A DNA stretch of 16,243 bases from Candidatus Kerfeldbacteria bacterium (GCA_903854795.1 CAINXF010000203.1:1-16243); one strand, 5' to 3'. Counted from the first letter of the stretch, positions 1 to 7,348 are shown. The notes: a model not told the origin generated them from the sequence alone. Numbers and translations: made by a program.

Positions 1-58
1 AAAATCGCTTGAATTTCGGCATGTGCACCATACCACGGCGACGTAAACAACGCAAGTC

Positions 59-87
59 TTGCAAAGATTACAGCCCCCTGCTATACT
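59..87 (+). promoter_or_regulatory. Promoter of rpmE
   Basis: A -35 element TTGCAA (59-64) is followed after 17 nt by a -10 element TATACT (82-87), which also carries the extended TG motif one base upstream (TGC-TATACT). Transcription would start near 94, giving a leader of about 20 nt before the rpmE ATG at 115. The leader contains no Shine-Dalgarno sequence. The call rests on sigma-70-type consensus only. Confidence 0.65.
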
Positions 88-114
88 CATTTCGCTCAAT
101 TAGACAACCACCAC

Positions 115-372
115 ATGAAAGATAAGATCCATCCGAAGTACCATACCGACGCGAAAATAATTTGTGCGTCATGTAGCGCAGTCCTCGTGACCGGCTCGAC
201 CGTGCCGGAAATGCGCATCGAGGTATGTTCGAACTGCCATCCCTTCTACACGGGCAAGCAAAACCTCGTAGACACCGCAGGACGTGTTGACCGGTTCCGA
301 CGTCTCGTGAACCGTCGCGATACCGTGCGCGCCGCGAAGAAGCAGGCATCGAAGAAGACGGACGAGGCATAA
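115..372 (+). CDS. rpmE: 50S ribosomal protein bL31
   Basis: Large-subunit ribosomal protein bL31, which in known ribosomes sits at the central protuberance and helps bridge the two subunits. The 85-residue product starts [10 protein letters not shown], typical of the family, and has four cysteines at residues 17, 20, 38 and 41 (CxxC and CxxC). It is therefore the zinc-binding C+ form, not the zinc-independent paralogue. The usual length is about 70 residues; the extra length is a Lys/Ala/Thr-rich basic tail from about residue 70. The ATG at 115 lies about 20 nt downstream of the predicted transcription start. No Shine-Dalgarno is visible; the leader is A/C-rich. A strong hairpin terminator follows at once, so rpmE can be a single-gene transcript ahead of prfA. 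Confidence 0.95.
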   Translation: MKDKIHPKYHTDAKIICASCSAVLVTGSTVPEMRIEVCSNCHPFYTGKQNLVDTAGRVDRFRRLVNRRDTVRAAKKQASKKTDEA

Positions 373-384
373 CGACTCATAGCG

Positions 385-414
385 ACCTGACGGAATGTAC
401 CGTCGGGTCTTTTT
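385..414 (+). terminator. Intrinsic terminator between rpmE and prfA
   Basis: A 9-bp stem (385-393 with 400-408, one G-U pair) closes a 6-nt loop (394-399) and is followed by a short T run at 410-414. This is a canonical rho-independent terminator. It ends only six bases before the prfA ATG at 421, so it also fills the space where a ribosome binding site would lie. Confidence 0.8.
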
Positions 415-420
415 CAGCAT

Positions 421-1476
421 ATGGAATCCGCACTCACGCGCGCGAAAACGCGCCATCAAGAGCTCGAAACTATCATACAGAACCCGGATACGGTGAAAGA
501 CCGCAACCGGTATGCTGCCGTGACCAAGGAGTATGCTGAACTTGATGCGGCACTCCGATCCCACGAGGAACTCCTGACTATTCAGACGGCACGCGATGAA
601 GCGGCTGCGCTTGCGAAAACGGCGGCCGACGCCGAGATGAAAGAACTCGCCGAGAGCGAGATGGTCACGCTCGACAAGCGCATCGCGACGCTCACCGACG
701 AAATCAACGAGGTCATCGACCCGCCGGATCCCCGTGATCGCAAAGATACCGTGATCGAAATAAGAAGTGGTGCCGGTGGCGACGAAGCAGCACTCTTCGC
801 AGCGGAACTCCTCCGTATGTACCTTCGGTATGCCGAACGGCGCGGTTGGAAGACGCAGCTGATCGACGAATCGCGGACGCCGCTCGGTGGGTATAAGGAA
901 GTGATCGTCGAACTATCGGGTGGCTCGATATTCCGTGACCTTAAGTTCGAAAGCGGCGTACACCGCGTCCAGCGCGTCCCGGAGACCGAGAAGTCGGGTC
1001 GCGTCCACACCTCGACGATAACGGTCGTCGTACTTCCCGAAGCCGACGAGCAAGAGGTCACCCTCGACCCGAAGGACCTCGAGTTCACCGCGACTACGTC
1101 GAGCGGCCACGGCGGTCAGTCGGTCAACACGACCTACTCCGCGATCAGGCTGCTCCATAAGCCCACCGGCATCGTCGTCAGCTGCCAGGACGAGCGCAGC
1201 CAGAAGCAGAACCGCGAGAAGGCGCTCCGCATCCTCCGCACACGCCTCGTCGACTACGAAGAGGAGAAGCGACTACGCGAAGCGTCGGCAACGCGGAAAT
1301 CGATGATCGGTACGGGCGACCGCTCGGAGAAGATCCGTACCTACAACTTTCCCCAGGACCGCATCACCGACCACCGCATCAAGGAGAGCTTCCATGGCAT
1401 CGACCGCGTCCTGAACGGCGAGCTTGAGCCGATCATCGCGGCGCTGCGCGAGGCTGAAAAACAAGCCGCTGCATGA
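421..1476 (+). CDS. prfA: Peptide chain release factor 1 (RF1)
   Basis: Class I release factor that recognises UAA and UAG in the ribosomal A site and triggers peptide release. At 351 residues it is close to the usual 355-360. The codon-recognition tripeptide is P-E-T at 187-189 (PxT marks RF1, whereas RF2 carries SPF). The catalytic GGQ is at 231-233 in the context [10 protein letters not shown]. The conserved GAGGDEA segment of domain 2 is at 117-123. The N-terminal part is a charged helical domain as in the family. The start is uncertain in one respect: no Shine-Dalgarno precedes the ATG, and an intrinsic terminator ends six bases before it. The product lines up with RF1 from the first residues, so 421 is kept. 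The stop overlaps the prmC start (ATGA). Confidence 0.96.
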   Translation: MESALTRAKTRHQELETIIQNPDTVKDRNRYAAVTKEYAELDAALRSHEELLTIQTARDEAAALAKTAADAEMKELAESEMVTLDKRIATLTDEINEVIDPPDPRDRKDTVIEIRSGAGGDEAALFAAELLRMYLRYAERRGWKTQLIDESRTPLGGYKEVIVELSGGSIFRDLKFESGVHRVQRVPETEKSGRVHTSTITVVVLPEADEQEVTLDPKDLEFTATTSSGHGGQSVNTTYSAIRLLHKPTGIVVSCQDERSQKQNREKALRILRTRLVDYEEEKRLREASATRKSMIGTGDRSEKIRTYNFPQDRITDHRIKESFHGIDRVLNGELEPIIAALREAEKQAAA

Positions 1477-2258
1477 TCGACCGACGCGAGCTCCAGCTGC
1501 TCACCGCGCACGTACTGCGCAAAGACTACGCGTGGGTCATCGCACATCCTGACCATACGCCCACTGCGCTGCAGCGAAGGCGTTTGAACGCGTACATCGC
1601 GCGGCGCACCAGGGGCGAGCCGATCGCCTATCTTACTGGGAAAAAAGAGTTCTATGGGCACGAGTTCCATGTCGGCAAGGGCGTGCTCGTGCCAAGACCA
1701 GAAAGTGAATTAATTATCGACGAAGTGCTGAAGTTGTACCCTCCGTCGTCGCATGGGACGGTCGTGGACGTCGGCACAGGCTCCGGTTGCCTTGCGATAT
1801 CCATCGCGCTCGCACGGCCTTCGTTATGCGTCTACGCTGTAGACAATTCGACCGCTGCGCTTAAATACGCCCGTCACAATTTCCGACACTACGCATCGTC
1901 ATGTCGCGTGACCGTGTTCAAAGGTGACCTTATCAATCCATTACTGAAACACCACATCTCGCCTAGCTGTATCGTCGCCAACCTCCCGTATGCGACGCCG
2001 CGGGAATACTACGCAGTGCGTACTGAGCCGCGCGCTGCGATCGTCGCTGGCCGCGATGGCATGGCTGCGTACAAAAAAATGTTCCGACAACTACGTCGGT
2101 CGGGATTACGCATACCCGTCATCATCGAGATTGACCCGCGACGCCTTGGGCTCACAAAAAAACTGATCCGATCGTTGCTCCCGGATTATCAGGTTGCCCT
2201 GCACCACGACCTCGCGAGATTTCCGCGTGTGCTCACTATCCTACCGCGCACCGAATAA
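1473..2258 (+). CDS. prmC: Release factor glutamine methyltransferase PrmC
   Basis: S-adenosylmethionine-dependent methyltransferase that N5-methylates the glutamine of the GGQ motif in release factors. The 261-residue protein has a helical N-terminal substrate-binding domain (about 1-80) with [15 protein letters not shown] and the VPRPESE segment (73-79). The Rossmann methyltransferase domain follows, with SAM loop DVGTGSG (99-105) and catalytic motif N-L-P-Y (170-173). The textbook motif is NPPY; the second residue here is Leu, but the Asn, Pro and Tyr that contact the glutamine are kept. Its ATG overlaps the prfA TGA by ATGA, so translation is probably coupled to that of its substrate. It ends 7 nt from a convergent minus-strand gene. 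Confidence 0.93.
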   Translation: MIDRRELQLLTAHVLRKDYAWVIAHPDHTPTALQRRRLNAYIARRTRGEPIAYLTGKKEFYGHEFHVGKGVLVPRPESELIIDEVLKLYPPSSHGTVVDVGTGSGCLAISIALARPSLCVYAVDNSTAALKYARHNFRHYASSCRVTVFKGDLINPLLKHHISPSCIVANLPYATPREYYAVRTEPRAAIVAGRDGMAAYKKMFRQLRRSGLRIPVIIEIDPRRLGLTKKLIRSLLPDYQVALHHDLARFPRVLTILPRTE

Positions 2259-2265
2259 CCTGTGC

Positions 2266-2505
2266 TCAGTGCTCCCGCACCATGACTGGCGCACCTTCGG
2301 GAATCGGCGCGGATTCATGCCGCTCGACTGTGGCAGCATGTGCCGACAATACCGCGGGTTCCGCGATGCGGTGCCACGTAGCCATAATCTGGACGATCAA
2401 GACAGGCGCGATCAGCACACCGGCCGCGATCACATACCACGCCATGTGTGGATACACCGCCACGGCGCCTTTGGTATGCGTGTTGTTTCGTCGTGCGCGC
2501 GGCAC
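2266..2505 (-). CDS. Small single-pass membrane protein, function unknown
   Basis: I do not recognise a family. The frame encodes 79 residues with a basic N-terminus, one strongly hydrophobic segment (about residues 22-43, with Ala, Val, Ile and Leu predominating) and a polar, Glu/His-containing tail, so a small membrane protein is likely. It starts with GTG four bases after the stop of the DUF3048 gene on the same strand, which suggests translational coupling. An ATG at codon 21 (2443-2445) is an alternative that would leave a 59-residue protein beginning at the membrane segment. No good Shine-Dalgarno precedes either start. It is the last gene of the minus-strand group and converges with prmC. 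It could be a chance frame, but its position and hydrophobic profile argue for a gene. Confidence 0.5.
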   Translation of the reverse strand: MPRARRNNTHTKGAVAVYPHMAWYVIAAGVLIAPVLIVQIMATWHRIAEPAVLSAHAATVERHESAPIPEGAPVMVREH

Positions 2506-2509
2506 AGAT

Positions 2510-3838
2510 TTACTTGACCGTCACGGTCTGGTCGGGCGGGACGATTTCGACCCAGGTCTGTCCTGCATTCAGCGTCACCTGCGATCCATCCTGGGCGAGC
2601 AGCTCGAGCGGCGCCTGCGCGGAGTCCTTCTTCCAGGTGCCTTTGGTCACGGTGCCATCGATGAAGAACTGCGCAGCACCCTGACCGATCGTATCCATCT
2701 GAAGACGTCCATGGTTATCGGTAACGGGCGTCTCAAGCTGACGATTGACCGAGAGGACGACGACGTTCTTCGGTTGCAACGGCGTACCGTCACGCATCAC
2801 ATGGGGCTTCTCTGCCTCCGAGCGGACATAGACATTATTCACCGGGTCGTACTCGTAATCGACCTTGTAGCTGAACGACGAGAAGTTGATCGTGATGTGC
2901 TGGCTCGACGGACGATCGGCCGACGGTGCATCGTCCTTGTACTTCCATGCCGTGTAGTCACCCGTAATCGGCATCTTCTTATCGAGAAGCGCGAGCGTCA
3001 TCAGGTAATCGGACGTATAGAGCGTGTGCTCCGACGCCACATCCCGCGTTTTATCGCGCCAGAAATACTGACTGTTATGGAACTGGTCGAAGTCGAGGAC
3101 GCCGGTCGACGCGATACGCGCGTAGGCCTTAGGACTTCCACCGATGTGCGCGTAGAGTGCGTTGTAGCCGCGCGCCCAATCGACGTAGTACGGTCGCGCC
3201 GAACGTACCGGGCCAATTTCCTTGACCGAACCGGCGAACGTGTAGATAGCCATGAACCGCGTGATGCCACCCTCGGCGAGCGCCTCGTAGACGATGTTCG
3301 CCTTGTCCAGGCCTGATTGTGGCCGGGCCTGCACCTGGTTTTCAACCATGATGGCGATCGGATATTTGTTTTGATTCGCGGGTTTATCGAGAACGCCGTC
3401 GATCCTTCGTGGCACCAACTGTGAGGTCGTATCTACCGACGTGTTCGTCGACGAGTTCGTGTTTGAATTGGTGTTCGTCGAACGACCGACCAAGAAGTAG
3501 CCCGCCGCCGCGATGACGATCAGCGCGACACCGATGATCACAATGATCATCGCCGTGCGCTTTTTCTTCTTTGAAGCATAGTCCGACGGCTTCTCGAATG
3601 TCGTAGGAGGCACCACTTCATCCGACGCGATCTTCTTCCCATTCCTTGTGGCCTTCTTACCACTGCTCTTCGATTTCAAAGGTGCTACGGGTATCTGTTC
3701 CTGTGTATCGTCACCCTCGGCGCCCTCAACCTTTTCGGAATCGACCACGACATCTTCCGAAGCCGAATCCGACTCATCGACTTCTTTCAAGGCCTTCGCA
3801 AGCTCGTCTGCCTCATCGGTCGTTTGTTTCTTCGCCAT
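2510..3838 (-). CDS. DUF3048 (YerB-like) domain membrane protein
   Basis: The extracytoplasmic part matches the DUF3048 family, known from the Bacillus lipoprotein YerB and of unclear molecular function. Typical blocks are PIAIMVEN (160-167), RPQSGLDKA (172-180), VYEALAEGGITRF (183-195) and GPVRSARPYY (209-218), with a C-terminal DUF3048_C-like part from about 320 to 435. In the 442-residue protein these follow an acidic and then basic cytoplasmic region (1-95), one membrane helix (about 96-118) and a Thr/Asn/Ser-only linker (about 121-134). There is no lipobox, so it is membrane-anchored and not a lipoprotein. The start is fixed by a clear AGGAGGAG seven bases upstream. It lies 17 nt behind the bL25 gene and probably shares its transcript. 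Confidence 0.85.
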   Translation of the reverse strand: MAKKQTTDEADELAKALKEVDESDSASEDVVVDSEKVEGAEGDDTQEQIPVAPLKSKSSGKKATRNGKKIASDEVVPPTTFEKPSDYASKKKKRTAMIIVIIGVALIVIAAAGYFLVGRSTNTNSNTNSSTNTSVDTTSQLVPRRIDGVLDKPANQNKYPIAIMVENQVQARPQSGLDKANIVYEALAEGGITRFMAIYTFAGSVKEIGPVRSARPYYVDWARGYNALYAHIGGSPKAYARIASTGVLDFDQFHNSQYFWRDKTRDVASEHTLYTSDYLMTLALLDKKMPITGDYTAWKYKDDAPSADRPSSQHITINFSSFSYKVDYEYDPVNNVYVRSEAEKPHVMRDGTPLQPKNVVVLSVNRQLETPVTDNHGRLQMDTIGQGAAQFFIDGTVTKGTWKKDSAQAPLELLAQDGSQVTLNAGQTWVEIVPPDQTVTVK

Positions 3839-3845
3839 GATGATA

Positions 3846-3853
3846 CTCCTCCT
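3846..3853 (-). promoter_or_regulatory. Shine-Dalgarno of the DUF3048 gene
   Basis: AGGAGGAG on the minus strand, seven bases before the ATG at 3838 and starting just after the stop codon of the bL25 gene. It is a full-strength site, in contrast to most genes here, which have none. Confidence 0.85.
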
Positions 3854-3855
3854 GG

Positions 3856-4587
3856 TTACTTTTTGTTGCCAGATTTCTTTTCACCGTCCGCCGGTTTCTT
3901 ATCATCTGACTTCGCGTCGCTTTCACCGGCTTCTCCGTCCTCTTTCTTCTCTTCCTTGATGCCCTCGATGTTCTCAACTGCGGTCTTTTCGTCGACGGTC
4001 TCCTTCCCGAGCGAGGCAAGTTCTTCCTCACTGCGGGGCGGCGTGACGAGCGCGACGACTTCGCCTTCCTTATCGAGCACGGCAATACCCTTCGGGATCG
4101 AAAGATCCCTCACGTGGATAAGGTCATCAAACGTCTTCAATGAAGAAATATCGACCATGATCTCCGAAACGAGGTCAGCAGGGAGCGTCTCGACCTTAAG
4201 GTGGTCAAGACTCTTCACCAACACACCGCCAAGTTCCTTGACCGCCGCGGATTCGCCGGTGAAGGAAAGCACAATCTCGGCCTTGAGTTTTTCGGTCATC
4301 TTCACTTCATGGAGGTCGGCATGGATGATCACGCTCGTGAGCGGATGGCGCTGTATGTCCTGTATGATGACCTTCGTCGGCACTGCGTCGTCGATGACAA
4401 GATCAATGAGCGTGCTCTCCCCTGCTTTCTTGTAGATCTTGGAAAAATCACCTGCCGACACGGTCAGTGACTTCGAGGCGACACCGCGACCATATAGTAC
4501 GGCGGGGATGTCGCCGGCGTTGCGGATCGTTTTTGTCTTCTTGCCGAGCACGGTGCGTGCGCGGGCCTTGAGCGTGATATCTGACAT
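3856..4587 (-). CDS. rplY: 50S ribosomal protein bL25 (CTC/TL5 type)
   Basis: Large-subunit protein of the L25/TL5/CTC family, which binds 5S rRNA. The 243-residue product has the N-terminal 5S-binding beta-barrel (about 1-93), with RNAGDIPAVLYGRG (22-35) and VIIQDIQRHPLTSVIIHADLHEV (73-95, spread over two strands), followed by the second CTC domain (about 96-185). The last 55 residues are a low-complexity Lys/Glu/Asp/Gly tail, likely disordered. The length suits the long CTC type and not the short E. coli L25 (94 aa). ATG 4587 fits the family N-terminus (MSDITLKARART), yet no Shine-Dalgarno lies in the 22-nt gap after the zinc-ribbon gene, with which it is probably co-transcribed. Confidence 0.93.
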   Translation of the reverse strand: MSDITLKARARTVLGKKTKTIRNAGDIPAVLYGRGVASKSLTVSAGDFSKIYKKAGESTLIDLVIDDAVPTKVIIQDIQRHPLTSVIIHADLHEVKMTEKLKAEIVLSFTGESAAVKELGGVLVKSLDHLKVETLPADLVSEIMVDISSLKTFDDLIHVRDLSIPKGIAVLDKEGEVVALVTPPRSEEELASLGKETVDEKTAVENIEGIKEEKKEDGEAGESDAKSDDKKPADGEKKSGNKK

Positions 4588-4609
4588 ATAGAATGATGCT
4601 GCGTTACGG

Positions 4610-4951
4610 CTAAATGAGTGAAGTAATGAGGGAATTATGTACTAGGAGCGCATGGACATCGACCGCGTCGTCATCCATAACGACCGAACCGCCCGAAAAT
4701 TTTTCCACCTCTTCCTTCGTGAGGTCGGTCATGATCCCGATCGACTGCGGGCCGCCACCGTTCGCCAGAATGAGCGCCACGATGGATCCACCGCACTGCG
4801 TGCACTCAATATGGACGACGTGGGCGTCATCCTTCTGAGCGATCACGCGGGCCGCCCTGATCGCGTAGTGCGAATCACAAAACGGGCACGCGGTGAGGAC
4901 GCGCAGGTTTCCATCACCGGATATGAACGCGTCGAGATAATTACTCTGCAT
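4610..4951 (-). CDS. Zinc-ribbon protein of unknown function
   Basis: The 113-residue product has two cysteine pairs, CPFC (22-25) and CTQC (50-53), about 25 residues apart. They form a plausible zinc ribbon that would act in RNA, DNA or protein binding. The second half has a conserved-looking stretch around IGIMTDLTKEEVEKF (71-85) followed by an acidic DDDAVDVH segment. I recall similar unnamed proteins in CPR genomes but cannot assign a function. ATG 4951 is chosen because an AAGGA lies nine bases upstream and the predicted transcription start (about 4965) excludes a longer form from a TTG at 4981. The bL25 gene follows 22 nt downstream, hinting at a link to ribosome or translation, which is inference only. 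Confidence 0.75.
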   Translation of the reverse strand: MQSNYLDAFISGDGNLRVLTACPFCDSHYAIRAARVIAQKDDAHVVHIECTQCGGSIVALILANGGGPQSIGIMTDLTKEEVEKFSGGSVVMDDDAVDVHALLVHNSLITSLI

Positions 4952-4971
4952 GAACTGGAATCCTTGGGCGC

Positions 4972-5000
4972 AGTATACCAATGTGGCGCGTCGCCGTCAA
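4972..5000 (-). promoter_or_regulatory. Strong promoter of the zinc-ribbon/bL25 unit
   Basis: On the minus strand, TTGACG (5000-4995) is separated by exactly 17 nt from TATACT (4977-4972). Both hexamers match the sigma-70 consensus at five of six positions. The expected start is an A near 4965, giving a leader of about 14 nt that opens with the Shine-Dalgarno AAGGA (4965-4961). It lies in the 59-nt gap after rodA and separates the downstream ribosomal/envelope genes from the rodA unit. Confidence 0.8.
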
Positions 5001-5010
5001 GTACATGTGA

Positions 5011-6114
5011 TCAATGCGATGCGCTCCGTGAGATCACGCTCATCGACAGACCAACCGCGAGAAGGCTACATACCAACGCGCTGCCACCATAGCTCAAGAA
5101 CGGTAGCGGGATTCCGGTCAGGGGCAGAAGCCCGATGTTACCTCCGATATTCAGGAATATCTCGAATGTGAACAGGATCATAGTACCAGCGAGCAGCAGA
5201 TTCCCGAATATGTCACGATTGAGGCGCATACCGCGTACGAGTCGGGACAGGAACGCACTGAACAACGATAGCAGCACCAGCACGCCGAAAAAGCCGAGCT
5301 CCTCCGCGATGACCGCGAAGATGAAGTCGGTATCCTGCGTGGGCAGGAAATTGAGCTGGGACTGCGTGCCGAGGCCGAGCCCCCTGCCGAACAGCTTGCC
5401 CGAACCGATCGCGACGATGGACTGATGAACGTTGTAACCGCTCCGTAGCGGATCGCTGCTGGGATTCAGGAACGTCATGATGCGTTTCTGCTGGTAGCTA
5501 TGGAGGCCGAACCAACCGATCGAGGCAATGACTGCCATACCAAGGATGAGGATCGCAAAGCGACGGAACGGCATCCGAAGGAACAGCAGCATGCCCAGCC
5601 ACAAGCCGACGAGCAGCATGGCGGATCCAAGGTCAGGCTGAAGCATGACGAGCGCCGTCGGCACCGCGATGATGCCGGCGGAAAACCCGATCACTTTCCA
5701 ACTTGCGCCCTCATCGGCGTGATCCGACAAATAGCGCGCGAGCGCGACTACAAGTAGTACCTTCATTAGCTCGACCGGTTGGAACGTCGAGCCGAGGAGC
5801 GAGAACCAACCTGTCGTGCCACGATGGGTCGTACCGACGATGAGCACCGCCGACAACGTACCAAGGCCGATGCCATACAACACCCACGCATACGAACGCA
5901 CCTTCCTAAAATCGATGGACGCGGCGATCACCAAGACGACAAGGCCGATACCGAACGATAGGAGCTGACGGTAGAACTTCTCGATATGCGGCTGTTCGAC
6001 GTTCAGTGTGATGCTGAATAAGGTCGCAACGCCGATGGCGACCAGTAGCAACGTAGCCCCGAGCAGGACCCAGTCAAAGCGGCGAAACAACCCGCGATAA
6101 GGTGTCGTCGCCAT
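5011..6114 (-). CDS. rodA: SEDS peptidoglycan glycosyltransferase RodA
   Basis: Polytopic SEDS-family protein that polymerises lipid II into glycan strands during cell elongation, normally with a class B penicillin-binding protein. The 367-residue product has about ten hydrophobic segments and the family signatures: FQPVELMK (111-118), LQPDLGSA (158-165), TDFIF (262-266) in a large extracytoplasmic loop, whose Asp is by family knowledge the likely catalytic residue, and TGIPLPFLSYGGSAL (333-347). RodA is preferred over FtsW from the N-terminal RRFDWVLL and the overall style, though the two are hard to separate by eye. The start at 6114 lies five bases after the stop of the upstream gene. An in-frame ATG at 6201 would add 29 polar residues and overlap that gene by 82 nt, so it is less likely. 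No PBP2 gene is adjacent. Confidence 0.9.
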   Translation of the reverse strand: MATTPYRGLFRRFDWVLLGATLLLVAIGVATLFSITLNVEQPHIEKFYRQLLSFGIGLVVLVIAASIDFRKVRSYAWVLYGIGLGTLSAVLIVGTTHRGTTGWFSLLGSTFQPVELMKVLLVVALARYLSDHADEGASWKVIGFSAGIIAVPTALVMLQPDLGSAMLLVGLWLGMLLFLRMPFRRFAILILGMAVIASIGWFGLHSYQQKRIMTFLNPSSDPLRSGYNVHQSIVAIGSGKLFGRGLGLGTQSQLNFLPTQDTDFIFAVIAEELGFFGVLVLLSLFSAFLSRLVRGMRLNRDIFGNLLLAGTMILFTFEIFLNIGGNIGLLPLTGIPLPFLSYGGSALVCSLLAVGLSMSVISRSASH

Positions 6115-6119
6115 GCGCG

Positions 6120-6953
6120 TTACTGGAATGATCCCGCGTCGAGGAGGTTGAGTATCGGGAATATGGTCACGTCGGCGTTCGGAGGAAGCGCTTGGAGCCA
6201 CGATGCCTCGAGCGTCCTCGCTTCGAGCGCCTTAAAGCCCTCGATAAGCACATCGCCGACCGCGACGATCGTGCCACCGCTCTTCACGATGATACCGAAC
6301 CGCACCGACTTGAACGTGTAGACGGATTGATTAGTTACCGTCGCCGCGACACGGGTGCCGACGACCCCTGCCGCAAGTCCAGTAACGGGCGCAATGGTCA
6401 CTTTTGTCATCGGGAACTGTACGCCGCCAGTGAACATCGAAAGATCGTTCGGGTGCGTCCAGCGGACATCGACGATCTCGACGCGAGGCGTCGTACCGAT
6501 CGCGGGTGCCGTCATGGCGACGTTCATCTGCGTGAGATACGCGGAAGCCCCGGGCCACAGCGTCGTTTTCTCGTCACGCGACTTCTGGTTGCCGTACGTG
6601 AAATGGTACGTGACCTGCACTGCGGCCCATAGTGGGTTCGGGTTGGTCACGGGTGCCACAAAATCATACCTGCCGCTTCCGCGGTCAAGCACGGTCGCAT
6701 CATCGGTCATGAGGACCTTCGGTGCGAGCGCGCTCTGGAGCTGGGCCGGAACGAGCGGTACCGACATCTCACTAATGCCACGGACCGTCCGCACCGTCGA
6801 AAACGAGTACGACGTAAACATCACGGCGAACACCGCGAGCAACAACACATCGACGACGAGGATCGACATCGCCCACCACGTCCTGAGCTGGTCACGGTGG
6901 ACCGCGAACCAGTAGCCGAACTTCAGTGAAAAATCGTCCTTTTGTTGAGCCAT
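6120..6953 (-). CDS. Membrane-anchored protein of unknown function, upstream of rodA
   Basis: I do not recognise a named family. The 277-residue protein has a short cytoplasmic N-terminus, one membrane helix (about 29-48) and a beta-rich outer region of about 225 residues. That region seems to hold two similar Ig-like modules: about 85-165 (VTNPNPLWAAVQVTYHF) and about 205-260 (VTNQSVYTFKSVRFGI). The phrase 'V-T-N' followed by an alternating hydrophobic strand recalls FxLYD-type domains, which is a weak resemblance. Its stop lies five bases before the rodA ATG, so the two are likely co-expressed and the product may act at the cell envelope. ATG 6953 is preceded by GAGGAA at very short spacing, with a possible extended -10 seven bases upstream. 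Confidence 0.8.
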   Translation of the reverse strand: MAQQKDDFSLKFGYWFAVHRDQLRTWWAMSILVVDVLLLAVFAVMFTSYSFSTVRTVRGISEMSVPLVPAQLQSALAPKVLMTDDATVLDRGSGRYDFVAPVTNPNPLWAAVQVTYHFTYGNQKSRDEKTTLWPGASAYLTQMNVAMTAPAIGTTPRVEIVDVRWTHPNDLSMFTGGVQFPMTKVTIAPVTGLAAGVVGTRVAATVTNQSVYTFKSVRFGIIVKSGGTIVAVGDVLIEGFKALEARTLEASWLQALPPNADVTIFPILNLLDAGSFQ

Positions 6954-6960
6954 TTCCTCG

Positions 6961-6969
6961 AGTGTAGCA
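6961..6969 (-). promoter_or_regulatory. Possible extended -10 of the 277-aa gene/rodA unit
   Basis: On the minus strand TGC-TACACT has the TGn extension and four of six -10 bases. No convincing -35 is seen 16-18 nt upstream. It ends seven bases before the ATG, so a transcript from it would be leaderless or nearly so. An overlapping TATGCT slightly upstream is an alternative. Confidence 0.35.
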
Positions 6970-6997
6970 TAGAGCAGGGCGCCCAGAAAGACCCTGA

Positions 6998-7026
6998 TGG
7001 ACAGTCATTTAGGCACATGGTAAAGT
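6998..7026 (+). promoter_or_regulatory. Promoter of the small membrane protein gene
   Basis: TGGACA (6998-7003, five of six) and TAAAGT (7021-7026, four of six) are spaced by exactly 17 nt. Transcription would begin near 7033, after the in-frame GTG at 7025, which argues for the ATG at 7055 as the real start. It lies in the divergent gap opposite the rodA unit. Confidence 0.55.
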
Positions 7027-7054
7027 GAACAAGCATGACAGTAACCAAAACGCC

Positions 7055-7348
7055 ATGACACCACACAACATCCTCCTCGTCGTCCTCACGGTCTGCATCG
7101 CCGTCCTGACGGGATTTATGGCATGGTTCCTGTACTACCTGATCGCCATCGTACGCGACCTTCGACAGACCACGCACGTTCTCCATGAAAAAGTGGAGGA
7201 GCTCGGCACTATCCTCGACGCCATCCGCGAACGGATCGGCGATTCGGTCTCGGCACTCTCTGTCCTCACACAGATCGTCTCGAAAGTTGCGGACCGCTGG
7301 CAACAGCGCCGCTCGAAGCGACCGTCAAAGTCAACTGACGGGGCATAG
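7055..7348 (+). CDS. Small membrane protein with coiled-coil tail, function unknown
   Basis: 97 residues: a long hydrophobic helix (about 5-32) and then an amphipathic, heptad-like region (about 33-82) with L, V and I spaced every three or four residues, ending in a basic tail (RWQQRRSKRPSK). The layout resembles DUF948-type or phage-holin-like small proteins, but no family can be assigned. ATG 7055 is preferred over GTG 7025 because the predicted -10 element covers 7021-7026. There is no Shine-Dalgarno; the region before the start is A/C-rich (GTAACCAAAACGCC). dnaE follows 65 nt downstream with its own -10 element. Confidence 0.65.
   Translation: MTPHNILLVVLTVCIAVLTGFMAWFLYYLIAIVRDLRQTTHVLHEKVEELGTILDAIRERIGDSVSALSVLTQIVSKVADRWQQRRSKRPSKSTDGA

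Noticed and set aside
1..31. Possible start of a divergent minus-strand gene running off the left edge (ATG at 31 or 22, reading [10 protein letters not shown])
   Set aside because: Only about ten codons are visible, with no Shine-Dalgarno and no recognisable sequence.
1474..1476. Alternative genetic code (UGA read as Gly or Trp)
   Set aside because: TGA ends prfA, rodA, the kinase and a small gene at family-typical lengths, so UGA is a stop here.
2282..3316. 344-codon plus-strand open frame
   Set aside because: It lies opposite the DUF3048 gene; its product is Arg/Asp/Val-rich with no family features, as expected for the antisense of a GC-rich gene.
6115..6201. Longer rodA start at 6201 adding 29 residues
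   Set aside because: It would overlap the upstream gene by 82 nt and adds a polar segment foreign to the family; the ATG at 6114, five bases after the upstream stop, fits better.
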